From Myxococcales bacterium 68-20 (GTDB lineage: Bacteria > Myxococcota_A > Polyangia > Polyangiales > Polyangiaceae): 64,000 nucleotides of DNA. Position 1 is the first letter of the stretch. Each line of letters opens with the position of its first letter. The stretch lies in the NCBI GenBank assembly GCA_001899635.1, contig MKVQ01000015.1:21223-85222 (forward strand), read 5' to 3'. The notes beneath the pieces were generated by a model. The model made no database searches. It was not told where the DNA came from and saw only the letters and a list, made by a program, of their open reading frames with translations. The translations under genes and the position numbers were made by a program. This document shows positions 42,894-50,151 of this stretch, one piece after another.

Positions 42894-44465
42894 ATGGCGG
42901 AACCCCCCCGTCCGCGCCCGCAGCCTCCACGTCCCGGACCTCCCGCTTCGGCTCCGCCACCGGAGAGCCGCGCGCACCCGTCGTCACCCCCGCCGAGCGG
43001 TCGTCCCTCGATCCCCTCGGCGTTGCCGCTCGGTCGCGCGTCGACGCCCGACTCGGAGCTCGAGGACGGTACGCCGTCGCGCGCCTTCGGGACGACGCCG
43101 CTCCGTCCGCTCATCGACATCGCTCAGCCTCGGCTCTCGCTCGTCGTGGAGAGCGAGAACGGCCAGGCGGTCGGACGCTCGATCACCCACGAGGGCGACG
43201 TCTGCCGGATCGGGACCCATCCCTCGAACGACATCACGCTCGACGATCCTGCGGTCTCGCGCTTCCACTGCCGTCTCGTCCCCGATCGCGACGGCTGGCG
43301 CGTGGAGGACTCCGGCTCGCTGAACGGCACGCGCCTGCAGGGGCTCCAGATCCACAGTGCGGTGTTGCCGCCGGAGGCGCGCCTGTCGATCGGCAACTCG
43401 ACGATCGCGATCCTCGGTGCCCCGAAGGTGAACGAGAAGACGCTCGTTCCGATGATGCCGAGCTTCGGCGCGCTCACGGGCACGGGGCGGGCGATGCGCA
43501 AGCTCTTCGCGCTCCTCGAGAAGGTCGCGGCGAGCGAGATCAACTGCTTCATCCACGGCGAGAGCGGCACCGGCAAGGAGCTCGTCGCGACGGAGATCGT
43601 CCAGCGCGGCGTCCGGGCGGACAAGCCGTTCGTCGTGGTCGACTGCGGTGCGATCTCGCCCACGCTCGTCGAGAGCGAGCTCTTCGGTCACGTCCGCGGC
43701 GCGTTCACCGGCGCCGATCGCGATCGCATCGGCGCCTTCGAGGCTGCCGACGGAGGCACGGTCTTCCTCGACGAGATCGGCGAGCTTCCGCTCGAGGTCC
43801 AGCCGAAGCTCCTCCGCGCGCTGGAGCAGCGAGAGATCCGGCGCGTCGGAGAGACGAAGACGCGCAAGGTCAACGTCCGCGTCATCTCGGCGACGAACCG
43901 CGACCTCGAGCGTGAGGTCAACAAGGGGAGCTTCCGCGGCGACCTCTACTTCCGCATCGCGGTGATCACGGTCCGCGTTCCGCCGCTCCGCGAGCGCACC
44001 GAGGACCTGCCGCATCTCATCCGCGCCTTCCTCGCGCAGCTCGACGCCTCCGGGCACGAGTCGCTTTTCGGCCCCGAGGTGCTCGCCGAGCTCGCGAAGC
44101 ACGAGTGGCCCGGCAACGTGCGCGAGCTCCGGAACTACGTGGAGCGGAGCATCGTCCTCCAGACGGCGCGCCTCTCGTTCGCGCCGTCGCAGGGCATCCC
44201 GAACGCCGCGTCCGGGGGGGCTGCGAACGTCGATGTGAACATCCCGTACAAGGTCGCGAAGGAGGCGCTCATCGACGGCTTCGAGCGTGCCTACGTCCGC
44301 GCGGTCATCGCCGCCTGCAACGGCAACATGACGAAGGCCGCTCGCATGGCGGGCATTGACCGGATGTACCTCCATCGCCTCGTGCAGAAGCACGGCAGCC
44401 GCGAGCAGCTCGCCTCCTCGGCGGACGGAGGGCCGGCGTCGCAGCGCAGGGCCTCGGAGGAATAG
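42894..44465 (+). CDS. FHA-domain sigma54-dependent transcriptional activator
   Basis: The 523-residue product begins with a Pro-rich leader. An FHA domain (about 85-175) shows [21 protein letters not shown] and the SLNGT loop, which bind phosphothreonine. The AAA+ domain (about 190-415) has [15 protein letters not shown] at 269-274 for sigma54 contact, FLDEIGELP and R-finger-like [21 protein letters not shown] Fis-type helix-turn-helix lies near 475-505 ([20 protein letters not shown]). In myxobacteria this class couples Ser/Thr kinases to sigma54 promoters, so it is a plausible target of the window's kinases. No cognate sigma54 site was identified. Confidence 0.95.
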   Translation: MAEPPRPRPQPPRPGPPASAPPPESRAHPSSPPPSGRPSIPSALPLGRASTPDSELEDGTPSRAFGTTPLRPLIDIAQPRLSLVVESENGQAVGRSITHEGDVCRIGTHPSNDITLDDPAVSRFHCRLVPDRDGWRVEDSGSLNGTRLQGLQIHSAVLPPEARLSIGNSTIAILGAPKVNEKTLVPMMPSFGALTGTGRAMRKLFALLEKVAASEINCFIHGESGTGKELVATEIVQRGVRADKPFVVVDCGAISPTLVESELFGHVRGAFTGADRDRIGAFEAADGGTVFLDEIGELPLEVQPKLLRALEQREIRRVGETKTRKVNVRVISATNRDLEREVNKGSFRGDLYFRIAVITVRVPPLRERTEDLPHLIRAFLAQLDASGHESLFGPEVLAELAKHEWPGNVRELRNYVERSIVLQTARLSFAPSQGIPNAASGGAANVDVNIPYKVAKEALIDGFERAYVRAVIAACNGNMTKAARMAGIDRMYLHRLVQKHGSREQLASSADGGPASQRRASEE

Positions 44466-44498
44466 GGCGCGAGTCGCTCGGCCTTGGTCGTTGGGTCG

Positions 44499-45317
44499 TT
44501 ACTCGGCGGCGTCGGCGCAGCAGCGGAAGCCGGTCGAGTAGTCGTAGTACGCCGGCGCGTGCGCCGTCGTGCGGTAGTCGCAGCCCTCGCCGTTCAGTTT
44601 CGTGTCGAGGTAGTAGCCGCCGCGGAAGCTGCCGTCGTCGGTCCACTCGTGGACGTTACCGACCATGTCGTGCACGCCGTAGTCGTTCGTGCAGGTCGAC
44701 GTATCGCCCGTCTTCTCGACCGTGTTGTCCATCTGGTTGGCGCGCGGATCGTTCATCGTGCGCCCCGTGCGCTCGCCGTGGTGGAGGATGTTCATCGGCG
44801 AGGTGCGCTTCGTGTCGACGCAGGCGTTCGCGACGCGCGTGTCGCCGTACGGGTAGCGCGTGGTCGACGGGCCCTTGCAGGCGGCCTTCCACTCGTCCGC
44901 ACGGCAGAGGCGCTTGTTCGACGCCGCGCACGCGCGCTTCGCCTCGATCATCGAGATGTGCGCCTGCGGGACGACGCCCGGGCGCGAGACCGCGCGGACA
45001 CGATGACCGTTCGGCGCCTCGTGGGGGCTGAAGTCGGTCTCGGTGCCGTCCTCGTGGATCTCGACGAGCGAGCCCTCGTACTTGTCGACGCAGGTCTGAC
45101 GGGACCCGATCGTACCGACGAGCGCCATGTTCGGCGGACAGGGGCTGCGGTCGGTGATGCGCGCGATCATCTCGGGCATGCTCACCGGCTCGGAGATGCG
45201 ATGGGCCCTCGACACGGAGGAGGCGAGGGATGCGGCACTGCCGGCGCTGATCACCGTGAGGGCGCCCACCAGGCTCGCCGCGACCATCCACCGGACCTTC
45301 GAGAGGTTCGTCGTCAT
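44499..45317 (-). CDS. Secreted formylglycine-generating-enzyme-like protein
   Basis: The 272-residue product starts MTTNLSKVRWMVAAS with a signal peptide or anchor to about residue 35. The domain begins at CPPNMALVG and continues with DKYEGSL, NKRLCRADEWKAAC, YPYGDTRVANAC, the MVGNVHEWTDDG hallmark and the terminal STGFRCC. It is a shorter paralogue of the protein at 3196-4185, again with many paired Cys. The 33-base gap to the convergent sigma54 activator is tight. Catalytic oxygenase function is uncertain; a structural or lectin-like envelope role is also possible. Confidence 0.87.
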   Translation of the reverse strand: MTTNLSKVRWMVAASLVGALTVISAGSAASLASSVSRAHRISEPVSMPEMIARITDRSPCPPNMALVGTIGSRQTCVDKYEGSLVEIHEDGTETDFSPHEAPNGHRVRAVSRPGVVPQAHISMIEAKRACAASNKRLCRADEWKAACKGPSTTRYPYGDTRVANACVDTKRTSPMNILHHGERTGRTMNDPRANQMDNTVEKTGDTSTCTNDYGVHDMVGNVHEWTDDGSFRGGYYLDTKLNGEGCDYRTTAHAPAYYDYSTGFRCCADAAE

Positions 45318-45549
45318 CGGGCGCCCCCTATTCCACGATGGGTGCCACCGGGCCTACGCAGTGAAAGCCGCGTGCTTTCAGTACGTTGCCTGCGTCGGCG
45401 CTCATGCGGGAGGAGACGAGTCCTCGCAGGATCGAGGACCGAGGTCTGCTGTGAGGCTCAGCTTCGCGAGACCCACGGCCCCGCGAGAGTACCGGAACGG
45501 ATACTGAACCTCTTCTCAGGTCCTGCTGAGCGGATGTATCGTAGAAGCG

Positions 45550-47118
45550 ATGTCCGCCGGCTCTCGCTTCACGTCGCGGCTCGCTCGTCTCGCGCCGAGC
45601 CTGAAGCCGCTCACGCCTGCGGATGCTCCTGCGTCGAAGGCGCCGGTGCCGGAGCCGGCGATGTTCGATGCGCCGCTCTTCACACCGGCCCCGCGTTCGG
45701 CGCCGCGTGAATCGAAGGCGTCGTTGCCGGAGCCGGCGATGTTCGATGCACCGCTCTTCACACCGGCGCCGCGTGAATCGAAGGCGTCGTTGCCGGAGCC
45801 GGCGATGTTCGACGCACCGCTCTTCACGCCGGCGCCGGCGCTGGCGCGGAGCGTGGTCTCGCGCGCGGAGCCGGAGCAGGCGTCGGCGTCGGTCGACAGG
45901 CATGACGTGAGCGCGCCGGGCTCGGTCCTCGAAGACCTTCGGGCAAGGATGGCCGCCGTCCTCGAGCGAACGCGGGCCGAGCCGAAGCGCGAGCCGCCGC
46001 GCGTCGACGTCGCGGAGCTCCCGTTCTGCGTCGAGGACACCGCTGCCGGGCCGCTGCACTCGCGCACCGTGCGCCACGGCGGCGAGCATCGAATCGGTCG
46101 TATCCCCATCGCTCCAGCTCGTCGCGCCGATGCGAACCTGCTCGCGCTCCTCGCGCTCGATCCGCGTCTCGCGTCGTGCGATCCCGCGTGTGCGCTCTAC
46201 CTCGACACCGAGACGACGGGACTCGGACCCGGCGCGGGCACGGTGGCGTTCCTCGTCGGCCTCGCCTGGTTCGACGTCGGGCACGACGGCGCGCCGCCGG
46301 GGCTCGTCGTCGAGCAGCTGCTCGTCCGGCGTCTCGGCGAAGAGGGGCCGGTGCTCGCGCGCATCGCCGAGCGGATCGCCGCCGCGTCGATGCTCGTGAC
46401 GTTCAACGGGAAGAGCTTCGACATGCCGGTGCTCCGCACGCGCTTCGTGATGGGGCGGCGGGAGATCCCGATCGAGCCTCCGCATTTCGATCTCGTGCAC
46501 GTCGCGCGTCGCCTCCACAAGGCGCGCGGTGTCGGCGCCTCGCTCGGCGCGGTGGAGCGCGAGGTGCTGGGCTTCGTCCGTGAGAACGACGTTCCCTCCG
46601 GTGAGGTCTCCGCCTGTTATTTCCACTTCCTCCGCACCGGCGATCCGCGTGCGCTCATCGGCGTCGTCGATCACAACGCGTGGGACGTCGTCTCGATGGC
46701 GGCGCTCGTCGGCCTCTACGGCGAGCCGCTCGAGGGGACGCAGCTCGAGGCGGGCGATCTCGTCGGCGTCGCGCGTACGCTCAAGCGCGCGGGCTCGACC
46801 GACCTCGCCTACGACGTCGCGAACACCGCCGTCGAGCGCGGAGCCGGGAACGACGCGACACGCGCGCGCGCGGAGATCGCGAAGGCCCGCGGCGACAAGG
46901 CGCGCGCGCTCGCGGACTTCGAGTCGCTCGCGCAGTCGGTCGACGATCCGAGCGTGCGCCTCGAGCTCGCGAAGCTCTACGAGCACCACGCGAAGGACGC
47001 GTCCCGTGCGCTCGCGATCGTCGAGGCCGGGACCGGCGAAGCCGATGTGTCCCGGTCGCGTCGCGAGGCGCGCCTCCGGCGGAAGGTCGAGCGTCAGGTG
47101 ACCCGGCGGCTGATCTGA
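45550..47118 (+). CDS. DEDD-type 3'-5' exonuclease-like protein (YprB / RNase_H_2) with N-terminal repeats
   Basis: The product has 522 residues. Residues 29-100 hold three copies of SKASLPEPAMFDAPLFTPAP. Residues about 215-385 form an RNase H-like exonuclease domain: YLDTETTGLGPG (first Asp-Glu pair), TFNGKSFDMPVLRTRF (second Asp), the EREVLGF region and a final DHNAWDVVSMAAL Asp. All four acidic positions look intact. The C-terminal 130 residues are helical, TPR-like (LVGVARTLKRAGSTDLAYDVA). YprB-family proteins are poorly characterised single-strand nucleases. No operon partner is evident; the gene is divergent from the FGE-like gene. Confidence 0.88.
   Translation: MSAGSRFTSRLARLAPSLKPLTPADAPASKAPVPEPAMFDAPLFTPAPRSAPRESKASLPEPAMFDAPLFTPAPRESKASLPEPAMFDAPLFTPAPALARSVVSRAEPEQASASVDRHDVSAPGSVLEDLRARMAAVLERTRAEPKREPPRVDVAELPFCVEDTAAGPLHSRTVRHGGEHRIGRIPIAPARRADANLLALLALDPRLASCDPACALYLDTETTGLGPGAGTVAFLVGLAWFDVGHDGAPPGLVVEQLLVRRLGEEGPVLARIAERIAAASMLVTFNGKSFDMPVLRTRFVMGRREIPIEPPHFDLVHVARRLHKARGVGASLGAVEREVLGFVRENDVPSGEVSACYFHFLRTGDPRALIGVVDHNAWDVVSMAALVGLYGEPLEGTQLEAGDLVGVARTLKRAGSTDLAYDVANTAVERGAGNDATRARAEIAKARGDKARALADFESLAQSVDDPSVRLELAKLYEHHAKDASRALAIVEAGTGEADVSRSRREARLRRKVERQVTRRLI
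45634..45843 (+). repeat. Three tandem coding repeats of 66-78 bases
   Basis: The copies begin at 45634, 45712 and 45778 and encode SKAPVPEPAMFDAPLFTPAP-type units. The second and third differ by only a couple of bases over about 60, so the expansion is recent. Confidence 0.85.
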
Positions 47119-47176
47119 GCGTCGAGTCGGTCGGATCGCGTCGCGCGCGTGGTCACGCTCTCGCGGGTGCGCGCCT

Positions 47177-47221
47177 AGGGGGCGCTGTCCCAGCAGGCGG
47201 GGCCGTGACAGCAGCGCCCCT
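47177..47221. terminator. Imperfect hairpin after the exonuclease gene
   Basis: GGGGCGCTGTC (47179-47189) pairs with GACAGCAGCGCCCC (47207-47220), leaving a three-base bulge. It lies 59 bases after the stop of the exonuclease gene and marks the left border of the defence-like region. No T tract follows, so terminator function is inferred. Confidence 0.35.
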
Positions 47222-47302
47222 GGTAGCGCACGGCGGGCGTCGCCCGGCGACTCACCCACAACGACGTTGGGCTTCGCTGGCTCGGCATGCGAAGGCGACA
47301 GC

Positions 47303-47665
47303 ATGCGCCCTCGCGCTCACGCCGGCCCGTGTTGCGGGCATCTCACACTCCGTGAGCGCTCGGGCTTCGAGATCTGCACGGCCTGCTTCTGGGAGGACGA
47401 CGGCCAGGACGACGTCGACGCCCACATGGATCTCGGTGGCCCAAATCGCGGCACCCTCTGGCAGGCGCGCGCGAACTTCCTGAAGTTCGGGGCGTGCGAG
47501 GAAGCTGCGAGGCGGCACGTTCATCCTCTCGCGCCGGATGAGCCTCGGCTCCGCCAGTGGTTCCTGCTTGACGACGTGGCGGTCGAGCGGATCCCATCAT
47601 CGAACGTCTCCCCCTGGAACCTCCTCCGCGACGGCGGCCTTGACCGACATCGAGCACAACGGTGA
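47303..47665 (+). CDS. CPCC-family cysteine-rich protein
   Basis: ATG 47303 gives 120 residues (an ATG at 47267 would add twelve). The N-terminal half matches the small Cys-rich CPCC family: AGPCCGHLTL, SGFEICTACFWEDDGQDD, GGPNRGTLWQARANFLKFGA. The family normally has CPCC; here the first Cys is replaced (GPCC), leaving three of the four predicted zinc ligands plus nearby residues. CPCC proteins often sit in polymorphic-toxin and immunity arrays. The stop lies 25 bases inside the barstar-fusion gene if that uses its TTG start. No toxin is adjacent. Confidence 0.75.
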   Translation: MRPRAHAGPCCGHLTLRERSGFEICTACFWEDDGQDDVDAHMDLGGPNRGTLWQARANFLKFGACEEAARRHVHPLAPDEPRLRQWFLLDDVAVERIPSSNVSPWNLLRDGGLDRHRAQR

Positions 47666-48431
47666 TCGCGTGACGCTCGTCGTTGAGGTCCCCTACGTGC
47701 GAAGACGCTTCGCGATTCTCGGCTGCGCGTTCCGCATCGAGGTCCTCGACTGTTCGCACCTCGAGTTCACTCCGTACGAGGGCGCCGCGTTGTCGTCGCC
47801 AAGCGAGATCGTGCAGGCGTACGCAGACGTCGTCGAGGCGAAGAACGAAGGGCACGATGTCGTGGTGGTGTGGGGAAGCAGCGGTTCGCTCCGCGTTCAC
47901 TACCAAGCCCTCGCCCTTCGCTTCGACGACGGGACGCCACTGGCGCTCGCGGCGCTCGACGAATGCTCTCGCGCGTACTGGGACGAGTGGAATCGCGACG
48001 CCCGGCAACCTACGCTCGGCACGGCATCACCGCAGGTCCTCCTCATCGACGGGAAGCACTTCGATGACCTCGAAGGGTTCTGGTACGAGGTCTCTCGGCA
48101 GCTCATTCCTGGGGCCGACTGGGGCCACAACCTCGACGCGTTCAACGACGTCCTTCGAGGCGGATTCGGCACTCCTGAAGGCGGCTTCGTCCTGCGTTGG
48201 CTGAACAGCGATCGTTCACGGGAGGTCTTGGGCTATGGCGAGACCGTGCACTGGCTCGAACGCACGGTCTCGCGATGCCACCAGGACAACGTGCCTGCTG
48301 TTCACGCTGACCTCGCAGCGGCCCGCAACGGCGAGGGGCCAACCCTGTTCGACATCATCGTCGAGATCGTCCGCGCACATGGCCCGGGGGGCGATGAAGC
48401 AGAAGACGGCATCGAGCTCCGGCTCGAGTAG
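47640..48431 (+). CDS. Barstar-domain protein with N-terminal immunity-like domain
   Basis: A TTG at 47640 gives 263 residues; the GTG at 47670, five bases past the previous stop, is an alternative. Residues about 140-255 are a barstar (ribonuclease-inhibitor) fold: LLIDGKHFDDLEGFWYEVS, IPGADWGHNLDAFNDVLRGG, EGGFVLRWLNSD and TLFDIIVEIVRAHG. Barstar-type proteins plug the active site of barnase-like RNases. The N-terminal 130 residues (TLVVEVPYVRRRF, VVWGSSGSLRVHYQALALRF) form a separate beta-rich domain of unknown family. With no RNase in the window, it looks like an orphan immunity protein protecting against neighbours' toxins. Confidence 0.85.
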   Translation: MTDIEHNGDRVTLVVEVPYVRRRFAILGCAFRIEVLDCSHLEFTPYEGAALSSPSEIVQAYADVVEAKNEGHDVVVVWGSSGSLRVHYQALALRFDDGTPLALAALDECSRAYWDEWNRDARQPTLGTASPQVLLIDGKHFDDLEGFWYEVSRQLIPGADWGHNLDAFNDVLRGGFGTPEGGFVLRWLNSDRSREVLGYGETVHWLERTVSRCHQDNVPAVHADLAAARNGEGPTLFDIIVEIVRAHGPGGDEAEDGIELRLE

Positions 48432-48756
48432 CATCGATCTGGTGGCGAGGCTCTTGGTTCTCCCGCCGAACGTAGCAGCGGTAGCACGGGGCAGGGGGCC
48501 AGCGGCGGTCCCCTCGTCGGAAACGCGTCGAGGTCGGCGTGCTGCGTGACGCTTGGTACGGGAGCCGAGAAGGATAAGCAGCGCGAGTGAGTTGATGGTC
48601 CAACGGGCTCGTTCGAGCACGAACGATGGAGGTCGAGGAGTGTGAAGACGCGTTTCTGCGATCTCGGCCTGGGGCCGATGACTCACCTTACGAGCGACGG
48701 CCGAGTGCTCGAGGTCCACGGTGCTCTCGCGGAAGTAGCTCACCCAGTGGGTACGT
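48432..48756. other. Gap between the barstar gene and the small minus-strand ORF
   Basis: No frame here is convincing. It may contain the remainder of a decayed minus-strand gene that began at 48939. Confidence 0.35.
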
Positions 48757-48939
48757 TCAGGGCGCTCTTCGCCATCGCGCACCTTTTTCGTGTCGATGGT
48801 TGGCTTGCTTCGGTTCCTCGAAGAGACGGGCCAGCACGGGCTCGATGAGCGCGCGTTCCCACTCGTCGAGCGTAGACGGGAACGGCGCGAGGCCGATGAC
48901 TTCGAGGTGGACGGGCTTCTTGCTGTGGGATCTTGGCAT
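48757..48939 (-). CDS. Possible small protein upstream of the nuclease-Muk operon
   Basis: An ATG at 48937-48939 preceded by AAGGA gives 60 residues beginning MPRSHSKKPVHLEVIGLAPF, with a helical middle (TLDEWERALIEPVLARLFEE) that looks like real protein. In the next frame the similarity-like text continues (TIDTKKVRDGEERPERTHW), so this may be a frameshifted longer gene. It is divergent from the DUF1016 gene 123 bases away and could be a regulator or antitoxin-like partner. No family recognised. Confidence 0.4.
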   Translation of the reverse strand: MPRSHSKKPVHLEVIGLAPFPSTLDEWERALIEPVLARLFEEPKQANHRHEKGARWRRAP

Positions 48940-49062
48940 GTTCGTGTTCCTTTCGGTGTTTGGGGGAGAAACGCCGTCCTCCCCGCCGAAACGGGACACG
49001 AATTCGACCGGCCAGATTCGCTTGCGAAATCGCGACGCGCGCCCGAACCTGTGCTCTCCGGC

Positions 49063-50151
49063 ATGACGACCAAGACCTCGCCGAAGAAGCGCGTCGCCAC
49101 CAAGGTGACAGTGCTCGCCACTCGCCGCGCAAAGCGGGCGATCGTCGACGGCGGGGACACGCGGTTCGCCGAGGTCATCGCGATCATCGAGGCGGCCCGA
49201 AGACGGGCGTACCACGCCGTGAACACGGAGCTCGTCGCCCACTACTGGGAGCTCGGCGAGTACATCAGCCGGAAGATCGCGAACTCCGAGTGGGGAGACG
49301 GCGTCGTCGAGGAGCTCGCCGCCGATCTCGCGAGGCGCTACCCCGGCGTCCGGGGCTACACGCGCCCGAACCTCTTTCGGATGCGCCAGTTCTACGAGGC
49401 GTACCGCTCCAACCGAAAAGTCTCACCGCTGGTGAGACAATTGCCATGGACGCAGCACCTCATCATCCTCAGCCAAGCGAAGCCCGTCGAGACGCGCGAG
49501 TTCTACATCCTCGCCGCCATCAAGGAGCGCTGGTCCAAGCGCGAGCTCGAGCGGCAGATCCGATCGGGCGCCGTCCTTCGCGAGATGCACGCCACGAAGA
49601 TAGTCTCACCAGCGGTGAGACAAACTCACCCGGCAGCGATCGATGAGTTCAAGAACGCTTACAACGTCGAGTTCCTAGGCCTTAGAGCCGAACACTCCGA
49701 GGCCGACCTCCACGGTGCCCTTCTCCGACACCTCGGCCGCTTCCTTACCGAGCTGGGCCGCGACTTCTGCTTCGTTGGCTCGCAATACCCGGTGCAGGTC
49801 GGAAACCAGGACTTCGCGATCGACCTCGTCTTCTTCCACCGCGGACTGCAGTGCCTCGTCGCCCTCGAGCTGAAGGTCGACAAGTTCAAGCCCGCCGATG
49901 TTGGTCAGCTCTCGTTCTACGTCGGGGCGCTCGACCGAGACGTCAGGAAGCCGCACGAGCGGCCGTCCATCGGCGTATTGCTCTGCGCGACGAAGGACGA
50001 CCAGGTCGTCGAGTACGCGCTCGCTCGGACGACGTCCCCCACGCTCGTAGCGGAGTACCAGACCTTCCTGCCGTCGAAAGATCTTCTGCGCGCAAAGCTA
50101 CATGAGCTGTACGCCCAGTTCGCGCCGGTCGTCGCGGAGCCGGATTCATGA
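49063..50151 (+). CDS. DUF1016/YhcG-type PD-(D/E)XK nuclease, first gene of the Muk-JetD operon
   Basis: ATG 49063 gives 362 residues. A lysine-rich start is followed by the family's N-terminal domain (VNTELVAHYWELGEYIS, YTRPNLFRMRQFYEAY, VSPLVRQLPWTQHL). A C-terminal nuclease core has QDFAIDLVFFHRGLQCLVA with Asp254 and LELKV with Glu269 and Lys271, the D-(E)xK signature. YhcG-like proteins are linked to restriction and mobile-DNA contexts; their substrate is not established. Its stop codon overlaps the mukF start by 4 bases (ATGA), so it is translated with the condensin genes. This strongly suggests a shared job in cutting foreign DNA. Confidence 0.92.
   Translation: MTTKTSPKKRVATKVTVLATRRAKRAIVDGGDTRFAEVIAIIEAARRRAYHAVNTELVAHYWELGEYISRKIANSEWGDGVVEELAADLARRYPGVRGYTRPNLFRMRQFYEAYRSNRKVSPLVRQLPWTQHLIILSQAKPVETREFYILAAIKERWSKRELERQIRSGAVLREMHATKIVSPAVRQTHPAAIDEFKNAYNVEFLGLRAEHSEADLHGALLRHLGRFLTELGRDFCFVGSQYPVQVGNQDFAIDLVFFHRGLQCLVALELKVDKFKPADVGQLSFYVGALDRDVRKPHERPSIGVLLCATKDDQVVEYALARTTSPTLVAEYQTFLPSKDLLRAKLHELYAQFAPVVAEPDS
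49420..49438. repeat. 19-base palindrome in the DUF1016 gene, copy 1
   Basis: GTCTCACC, spacer GCT, GGTGAGAC: perfect 8-base arms. The exact reverse complement of the whole 19 bases occurs at 49603-49621. Both copies are read in the same frame (VSPLVR and VSPAVR). Confidence 0.8.
49603..49621. repeat. 19-base palindrome in the DUF1016 gene, copy 2
   Basis: GTCTCACC, spacer AGC, GGTGAGAC. This is identical in arms to copy 1, with the complementary spacer. Confidence 0.8.

Noticed and set aside
47640-48431. Complete toxin-antitoxin pair with barnase
   Set aside because: No barnase-like ribonuclease (or other RNase toxin) is encoded on either side, so only an immunity role is supported.
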